DNA of 47,683 nucleotides. Origin: Mesorhizobium sp. Root102. GTDB lineage: Bacteria > Pseudomonadota > Alphaproteobacteria > Rhizobiales > Rhizobiaceae. Below the pieces are notes generated by a model. It saw nothing but the letters and a program-made list of their open reading frames with translations, did no database searches and was not told the DNA's origin. Positions 43,313-47,683 of this stretch are shown piece by piece. Location of the stretch: assembly GCF_001425625.1 (NCBI RefSeq), contig NZ_LMCP01000025.1, forward strand, positions 1 to 47,683, written 5' to 3'. The first letter of the stretch is position 1; every line of letters begins with the position of its first letter. The translations under genes were made by a program, and so were the position numbers.

Positions 43313-43365
43313 CTTTAGCAGCTGAACCGATTTAATCTTTAGCAGCTGAACCGATTTAATCGGTT
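43313..43365. repeat. Exact 24-bp tandem duplication with a palindrome, upstream of panB
   Basis: 43313-43336 and 43337-43360 are identical (CTTTAGCAGCTGAACCGATT then TAAT). The second copy runs into CGGTT, forming AACCGATTTAATCGGTT (43349-43365), a near-perfect palindrome. It lies in the divergent gap between nadQ and panB, so it may be a promoter or operator for either. Confidence 0.75.
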
Positions 43366-43485
43366 TTCGATGATAACTGTCAGCGCGTCAACACTGCGCG
43401 CATCGCGATTTTAACTCTTCGCACCTGCACAAAAATGTGCCAAACGCGACATCCACGGTTGGTAACGTTGGGGAAGGAGTCCTCG

Positions 43486-44331
43486 TTGAGTGCGGTTGCT
43501 AACACCAAGGCGTTCACGCCGTCCGATATTCGTTCGCGAAAGGATGGAACGCCGCTCGTCTATCTTACCGCCTACACGACCCCAGTTGCCCGGCTAGTGG
43601 ATTCCCATTGCGATGTGGTGCTGGTCGGCGACAGCGTCGGCATGGTTCTCCACGGCCTGCCGACCACATTGGGGGTTACGCTTGACATGATGATCATGCA
43701 CGGTATGGCGGTGCGCCGTGGCCTGGAGCGGGCGCTGATGGTCGTAGACATGCCGTTCGGCTCCTACGAGGAAAGCCCCGAGCAGGCTTTCCGCAGTGCC
43801 GCACGCGTCATGGCCGAAACTGGCTGCGCGGCGGTCAAGCTTGAAGGCGGCGAGGCAATGGCCGAGACGATCCGCTTTCTTACTGGGCGCGGCGTTCCGA
43901 TCATGGGCCATGTCGGCTTGATGCCGCAGGCGGTCAATACTTTCGGCGGCTATCGCGTGCAGGGCAGGGGCGAGGATGGCGATCGCATCAGGGGCGATGC
44001 CCTCGCGGTGGCCGAGGCCGGTGCCTTCGCCGTGGTGCTGGAGAAGGTCCCCGAGGCGCTCGCCCGCCGGATCACCGGAGAGCTAGCGATCCCGACGATC
44101 GGCATCGGTGCGTCGGCGGCCTGTGACGGGCAAATTCTCGTCGTTGACGACATGTTGGGCATCTTTAGCGACTTCCGGCCCAAATTCGTCAAGCGCTATG
44201 CCGAACTCGGCGGGATCGCGGAGGCGGCGATTGCTGCCTATGCGCAGGAGGTGCGCGACCGCCGCTTTCCAGCAGACGAGCATCTATTCGGCGATGCGCC
44301 AAGGACGGTCAATGGTGGAGAATCAACATGA
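43486..44331 (+). CDS. panB: Ketopantoate hydroxymethyltransferase
   Basis: A 281-residue enzyme adding a hydroxymethyl group to alpha-ketoisovalerate. Markers: LVYLTAYTTPVARLVDSHCD, VVLVGDSVGMVLHGLPTT, MPFGSYEESPEQAFRSA, VKLEGGEAMAETI, PIMGHVGLMPQ and IGIGASAACDGQILV. I prefer the TTG start at 43486, six bases after GGAAGGAG; an ATG at 43435 would add 17 residues without a ribosome site. It overlaps panC by 4 bases. Confidence 0.94.
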   Translation: MSAVANTKAFTPSDIRSRKDGTPLVYLTAYTTPVARLVDSHCDVVLVGDSVGMVLHGLPTTLGVTLDMMIMHGMAVRRGLERALMVVDMPFGSYEESPEQAFRSAARVMAETGCAAVKLEGGEAMAETIRFLTGRGVPIMGHVGLMPQAVNTFGGYRVQGRGEDGDRIRGDALAVAEAGAFAVVLEKVPEALARRITGELAIPTIGIGASAACDGQILVVDDMLGIFSDFRPKFVKRYAELGGIAEAAIAAYAQEVRDRRFPADEHLFGDAPRTVNGGEST

Positions 44332-45218
44332 GCGTTCCGATCGCACGAACAGTCGCCGAGTTGCGCACGGCTGTCACGGCATGGCGTCAGAATGGCCTCA
44401 AGATCGGTGTCGTGCCGACCATGGGTGCCTTGCATGAAGGCCATCTGAGCCTGGTGCGTGCCGCACTCGCTGAGGCTGACCGGGTTATCGTTACGCTGTT
44501 CGTCAACCCGAAACAGTTCAACAGCGCGGCCGATCTCGCGGCCTATCCGCGCACTGAACATGACGATGCCGTGAAGCTCGCGCCGCTCGGCGCTCATCTG
44601 CTCTACGCGCCGAATGCGGCGGACGTGTATCCGGAAGGGTTCGCCACCACGGTATCGGTGAGTGGGGTGAGCAAGGGCCTGTGCGGCGCGTCCCGTCCGG
44701 GCCATTTCGACGGGGTGGCAACCGTCGTCACTAAGCTCTTCCTCCAGACGCGCGCTGATCTCGCCTTCTTCGGCGAGAAGGATTTCCAGCAACTGCACGT
44801 CGTTCGCCGGCTCGTGCGCGATCTCGACATCCCGATCGAGATCATCGCCTGTCCGACGGTGCGTGAAGCCGACGGCCTGGCGATGTCGTCGCGCAATGTC
44901 AGGCTCTCGGCCGAACAGCGCCTGGCAGCGCCTAAGCTCCCCGAAGTCCTGTCCGCCTCGGCCGCGCGGCTGTCGGCGAGGGCGCCAGTAGAGCTTGTAC
45001 TTGCCGAGGCCAGGCAAGCGATCCTCGCCGCCGGTTACGACGAAGTCGAGTATCTCGAACTGAGGGCTGACGACGACCTGTCACCGCTCACGGCCGCAGA
45101 GCGGCCTGCACGCCTGATTGCCGCTGCCTGGCTCGGCGGTACGCGGCTTATCGATAACGTCGGCGTTCTGCCCGGGCAGAACAAAGGCGAACTGCTCGCC
45201 GCAGCCAATGCCGCATGA
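44328..45218 (+). CDS. panC: Pantothenate synthetase
   Basis: A 296-residue ATP-dependent ligase of pantoate and beta-alanine. The HxGH-type motif is PTMGALHEGHLSLV; also FVNPKQFNSAADLAAYPRT, the RPGHFDGVATVVTKLF region, FFGEKDFQQL and AMSSRNVRL. It is translationally coupled to panB. Its beta-alanine would come from PanD, encoded at 33278-33730. Confidence 0.95.
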   Translation: MSVPIARTVAELRTAVTAWRQNGLKIGVVPTMGALHEGHLSLVRAALAEADRVIVTLFVNPKQFNSAADLAAYPRTEHDDAVKLAPLGAHLLYAPNAADVYPEGFATTVSVSGVSKGLCGASRPGHFDGVATVVTKLFLQTRADLAFFGEKDFQQLHVVRRLVRDLDIPIEIIACPTVREADGLAMSSRNVRLSAEQRLAAPKLPEVLSASAARLSARAPVELVLAEARQAILAAGYDEVEYLELRADDDLSPLTAAERPARLIAAAWLGGTRLIDNVGVLPGQNKGELLAAANAA

Positions 45219-45293
45219 TTGAGCAGCCGCAAGACTTGGACAAACGTGCGTGGTCAAAATGACCCAGACAAATAGCTGTGGCAGGGAGTGGAT

Positions 45294-45890
45294 ATGGTAT
45301 TTCGATTGAAGGAGCGCCTCGGCAGGAAGTTTGAAGAAGAAGTGCAATTCTTCAAGGGCTGGCAGAAGGACAAGAAGCGAGTGGGCGCGCTGATGCCAAC
45401 GTCCGTTCATGCCGCGCGTCGTATGGCAAGCGTCATTAACCCGGCCTCGGGAATGCCGGTGCTTGAACTTGGCGCGGGAACTGGCGTCATCACCAAGGCA
45501 ATCCTGGAAAGAGGCATCAAGCCGCATCAGCTGGTTTCGGTTGAATATTCCAAGGATTTCTATCAGCGCCTGACGCGCGCCTTTCCAGGCGTGGATTTTC
45601 GATTGGGCGATGCGTTCGCGCTGGGAGAAGTGCTTGCCGAGCGAAGCGGGGAGCAATTCGACTGTGTCATAAGTGCCGTGCCGCTGTTGAGCTTTCCGAT
45701 GGAACAGCGTGTTGGCCTGCTTGAGGATTTGCTGGCCCGCATTCCTCGCGGGAGGCCTGTGATTCAGATTACCTACGGACCTTTGTCCCCAGTGATCAAA
45801 ATGCCCGACCGCTACGTCGTGTCTCACTATGATTTCATCGTGCGCAATATCCCACCCGCACAGCTGTGGACTTATCGACGAGCAGTCTGA
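45294..45890 (+). CDS. pmtA: Phospholipid N-methyltransferase (PmtA type)
   Basis: A 198-residue SAM-dependent methyltransferase closely following rhizobial PmtA. Markers: RLGRKFEEEVQFFKGWQKD, then GALMPTSVHAARRMASVIN, SAM motif I LELGAGTGVITKAILERG, and the tail FIVRNIPPAQLWTYRRAV. It methylates phosphatidylethanolamine towards phosphatidylcholine at the inner membrane; phosphatidylcholine is important for rhizobial symbiosis. ATG 45294 has AGGGAG five bases before it; a GTG at 45288 is possible. It lies 75 bases after panC and may be co-transcribed. Confidence 0.9.
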   Translation: MVFRLKERLGRKFEEEVQFFKGWQKDKKRVGALMPTSVHAARRMASVINPASGMPVLELGAGTGVITKAILERGIKPHQLVSVEYSKDFYQRLTRAFPGVDFRLGDAFALGEVLAERSGEQFDCVISAVPLLSFPMEQRVGLLEDLLARIPRGRPVIQITYGPLSPVIKMPDRYVVSHYDFIVRNIPPAQLWTYRRAV

Positions 45891-45971
45891 CGGCGCACCA
45901 CGCGCGCAAGATGGCGGGCAGTTCGCAAAATCGTACTGAAGCACGGACGGTGGTCGCGGCAAAATTCGCAG

Positions 45972-46143
45972 TTAACATCTATCTGTCGAACCGAGACTTA
46001 GAGCAAGCATTACTGCTAAAGAACTAATCTATTGCCTCTCGACGACCTTCGATAAGACTTGCCAAGGAGAAATGAATACTTTAAAATATCGATGAATATT
46101 CAATTTGACTGCTGAAAGTCGCGTAATCTATCTTATGGAACTT
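45972..46143. repeat. Diverged ~180-bp repeat, copy B
   Basis: This is the partner of 28521-28706, with blocks in the same order and similar spacing. It occupies most of the gene-free 45891-46180 stretch between pmtA and the RES gene. A TTCAATTTGAC block in it is loosely VirG-box-like; this is not strong enough to call. Confidence 0.6.
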
Positions 46144-46180
46144 TTTAAGCCATTGAAATAACTATTCTATTTGATGCATC

Positions 46181-46642
46181 CTATAGCAACCGAACATCCA
46201 GATCGAAGGTCTCGATCCGTTCGATGTGGATCGTAGCAGCCGTTGAATGCCGGTGATTGATGATCACATTCTGGTCGGGACTGTCCGCAATCGGAACGAT
46301 CGCGGAGGGAATGAACAGAATCGCCGCCTGATTGCTCGCGAGCCATTCATCTCCGATCCGCTGCGTTTCCGCCTCCCGCCGACGCCAGTCCTCGGGAAGA
46401 TCCGCGAGAGTGCGGCGTTCAATGGGCATCTCATCGGATACCTCATAAGTCACCATCGCGAGCGCCGGCAGCAGCTCCGGGTCCTCAACATGTACGAGCT
46501 TTTCGAGAACGCAGAGTGATGGCGACGTCGCGGCATAAGTCACAGGGCGGCCTACCGTGTTCCACCTGCCATCGAAGCGCAGGCCGTAGCCGCCATCGAA
46601 AGCCTCCGCGAACTGCAGGCTCGAAAGTCGCCAAAGCCGCAT
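46181..46642 (-). CDS. RES-domain toxin, second copy
   Basis: A 153-residue RES protein. MRLWRLSSLQFAEAFDGGYG leads to LRFDGRWNTVGRPVTYAATS (RES arginines and serine), then LCVLEKLVHVEDPELLPALA with the conserved Glu, and a C-terminal HIERIETFDLDVRLL. ATG 46642 shares one base with the antitoxin stop, so translation is coupled. It is only distantly similar to the RES protein at 9793-10302, so it was acquired independently rather than duplicated. Confidence 0.88.
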   Translation of the reverse strand: MRLWRLSSLQFAEAFDGGYGLRFDGRWNTVGRPVTYAATSPSLCVLEKLVHVEDPELLPALAMVTYEVSDEMPIERRTLADLPEDWRRREAETQRIGDEWLASNQAAILFIPSAIVPIADSPDQNVIINHRHSTAATIHIERIETFDLDVRLL

Positions 46643-47085
46643 CAGGCGGCTGCACCCCAAGCGATCTTGCCGAGGATCGTTTCGATGACGCGCGCGCCGG
46701 CCTCGGTCTGGGCCACAGTCAGCGGCGTCTCACGGCCCAACTCAGCCAGTTCCTTACGGAGCCAGCGGTTAGCCTTGCCGGCATTGCCAAACGTTTCTTC
46801 CGCTAGCGACTGGATGCGGACGAGCCGCACGGCCCGGTCGGACTCGTCGATCGTCAGCGGCTGGTTCTTCTCGGCGCGGTGTCTGCGCGTCCGCTGCGGA
46901 ATGACAAAACGCTCGATCTCCTGCTCACTCATGCCGGCGAGCGAGAGCCCCTTGAGCGTGGCGAGTGGAAGCCGGCGCCGCACGACCATCGCAAGATCGG
47001 CCTGCGAGTGAACATCCGCCCCCAGCACGGTGGCGCCGCCCAACTTGCGGGCGACTTCTTCAATCATTGCGGTAGACGTGGCCAT
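46642..47085 (-). CDS. Xre/MbcA/ParS-type antitoxin, second copy
   Basis: A 147-residue antitoxin with start MATSTAMIEEVARKLGGATV, the Xre-like LPLATLKGLSLAGMSEQEIE, FVIPQRTRRHRAEKNQPLT, and the toxin-binding C-terminus LAEETFGNAGKANRWLRKEL, then ETPLTVAQTEAGARVIETIL. ATG 47085 is chosen because the family begins there; an in-frame ATG at 47139 would add 18 unlikely residues. It pairs with the RES toxin behind it. Confidence 0.87.
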   Translation of the reverse strand: MATSTAMIEEVARKLGGATVLGADVHSQADLAMVVRRRLPLATLKGLSLAGMSEQEIERFVIPQRTRRHRAEKNQPLTIDESDRAVRLVRIQSLAEETFGNAGKANRWLRKELAELGRETPLTVAQTEAGARVIETILGKIAWGAAA

Positions 47086-47204
47086 GTTCTCACTCCGGCA
47101 ACCTGCCCCACAATTTAGGGCATCTTGCCGAAATTGCAATGCCGCCGCTCCGCATCACAGGACAATCCGATTAGCCGATAATCCAGACAACCATGGCCCG
47201 CTCC

Positions 47205-47335
47205 GCTGGTGCCATGGCCAGACAGCCGCCATAAGGCCATCGGTCGAATAGGCAAAGCGGTAGATTGTTTCGTGGCAGACGCCGACACCGCTGCCTTCAT
47301 AAGGCAATCGACTGGGATTTCCGTAGCGGCTACTT
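47205..47335 (-). pseudogene. IS30-family transposase fragment
   Basis: Leftward, LPYEGSGVGVCHETIYRFAY then STDG matches the region of IS30 transposases around the S-H-E-T-I-Y-R-x-x-Y motif, between the HTH and the catalytic domain. Both ends are lost. It abuts an IS3 fragment. Confidence 0.7.
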
Positions 47336-47339
47336 CGGC

Positions 47340-47478
47340 TAGTTTCCCGTGCTGGCTCCGTATTGTAGTCCTTACGCCATTCCTCCATTTTCAAGCGGGC
47401 GTCGTCAAGTGTCAGGAACCAGTGGGCGTTGAGGCATTCGCCGCGGAACTTGCCGTTAAAGGACTCGATGAAGGCGTT
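47340..47478 (-). pseudogene. IS3-family (IS407-like) transposase C-terminal fragment
   Basis: Leftward, NAFIESFNGKFRGECLNAHW then FLTLDDARLKMEEWRKDYNT matches the final third of IS3-type OrfB, including the catalytic Glu in FIESFN. The usual RPHSALG-type tail is replaced after NTEPAR by unrelated sequence, and the start is cut at the IS110 piece. Confidence 0.8.
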
Positions 47479-47583
47479 TTGCGCTCACGGCCAATGCGGC
47501 GGCGGTCCTCTTCCTCGGCCGTCGGCGCCTTGACCATCGCACACACCCGCGGCTCGCCACGCTTGTACGCCAACAGGGCGCGG
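47475..47583 (-). pseudogene. IS110-family transposase fragment
   Basis: Leftward, LLAYKRGEPRVCAMVKAPTA then EEEDRRRIGRERKT matches the region after the DEDD catalytic core of IS110 transposases. It is joined within a few bases to the IS3 piece. Confidence 0.75.
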
Positions 47584-47594
47584 ACTAGAGCCTT

Positions 47595-47683
47595 TCACGT
47601 TTTGACGGAAGCATAGCCTGCGTTTTGGAAGTAGTTCTTGCATTCGGCTGCCTCGATGGTTTCGACGAGGTGGCCGATGTGGC
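47595..47683 (-). pseudogene. IS630-family transposase C-terminal fragment
   Basis: Leftward from the window edge, HLVETIEAAECKNYFQNAGY then ASVKT and stop matches the C-terminus of IS630 transposases (the E-C-x-N-Y-F-x-x-A-G-Y motif). The rest lies beyond the window, so it may be complete outside. Confidence 0.7.

Noticed and set aside
43313..43360. CRISPR-like tandem repeat
   Set aside because: There are only two adjacent copies with no spacer, so this is a simple duplication.
46105..46118. A VirG-box-like TTCAATTTGAC block in repeat copy B
   Set aside because: It is a single imperfect match, not preserved in copy A and without a downstream virulence or transfer gene.
1..47683. tRNA attachment site or integrase of the island
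   Set aside because: No tRNA-like cloverleaf, tyrosine integrase or att duplication was seen; the ends of the element probably lie outside the window.

Overview
The window looks like part of an alphaproteobacterial, Mesorhizobium-type chromosome island. It is a symbiosis-island-like integrative element, judged from a high-GC rhizobial codon style, MucR/Ros and NadQ regulators, a PmtA-type lipid methyltransferase, Ti-type traA/traD/traG genes, and the bioBFDAZ-nadABC-panBC vitamin block of the kind carried on Mesorhizobium symbiosis islands. No tRNA, rRNA, CRISPR array, integrase or nod/nif/fix gene was recognised.

Left part (1-13.1 kb). A 5'-truncated IS30 transposase is followed by a Phd/PemK-like toxin-antitoxin pair. 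Next comes a mobile-element 'lead region': a giant methyltransferase plus strawberry-notch helicase, a Toprim primase-like protein, a 445-bp gene-free segment full of long hairpins, a DUF2493 (SLOG) protein, a pRiA4b ORF-3 protein, an Xre/RES toxin-antitoxin pair, a second SLOG protein, a DUF736 protein under a nested inverted repeat, and a small conserved protein ending in a strong terminator.

Conjugation part (13.4-24 kb). A VapBC-like pair and an unknown gene precede a tightly overlapping leftward cassette: traG (coupling protein), an AAA+ ATPase with a membrane anchor, a one-span membrane protein and an exported protein. traD lies upstream of traG and traA (relaxase-helicase) diverges from it, which places the likely oriT at 20.24-20.49 kb. 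No trb mating-pair genes are present apart from a displaced TrbM-like gene.

Scar region (24-33 kb). This holds resolvase and AraC remnants, an AT-richer alpha/beta hydrolase with a cysteine nucleophile elbow, an intact resolvase with a TGTCGCA repeat array, a decayed serine hydrolase, a tandem-HTH regulator divergent from a TrbM fusion ORF, gabD, a cold-shock gene, mucR, and several small ORFs.

Metabolic part (33.3-45.9 kb). Leftward: nadQ, a double operator, nadA-nadB-nadC, bioB-bioF-bioD-bioA-bioZ, then panD. Rightward: panB-panC and pmtA. Together these encode NAD de novo synthesis from aspartate, biotin synthesis with the BioZ pimelate route, and complete pantothenate input (beta-alanine from PanD, pantoate steps from PanB/PanC). 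The right end holds a second Xre/RES pair and a mosaic of IS30, IS3, IS110 and IS630 fragments. A diverged ~180-bp repeat occurs at 28.5 and 46.0 kb. All calls come from reading the sequence; no database search was run.
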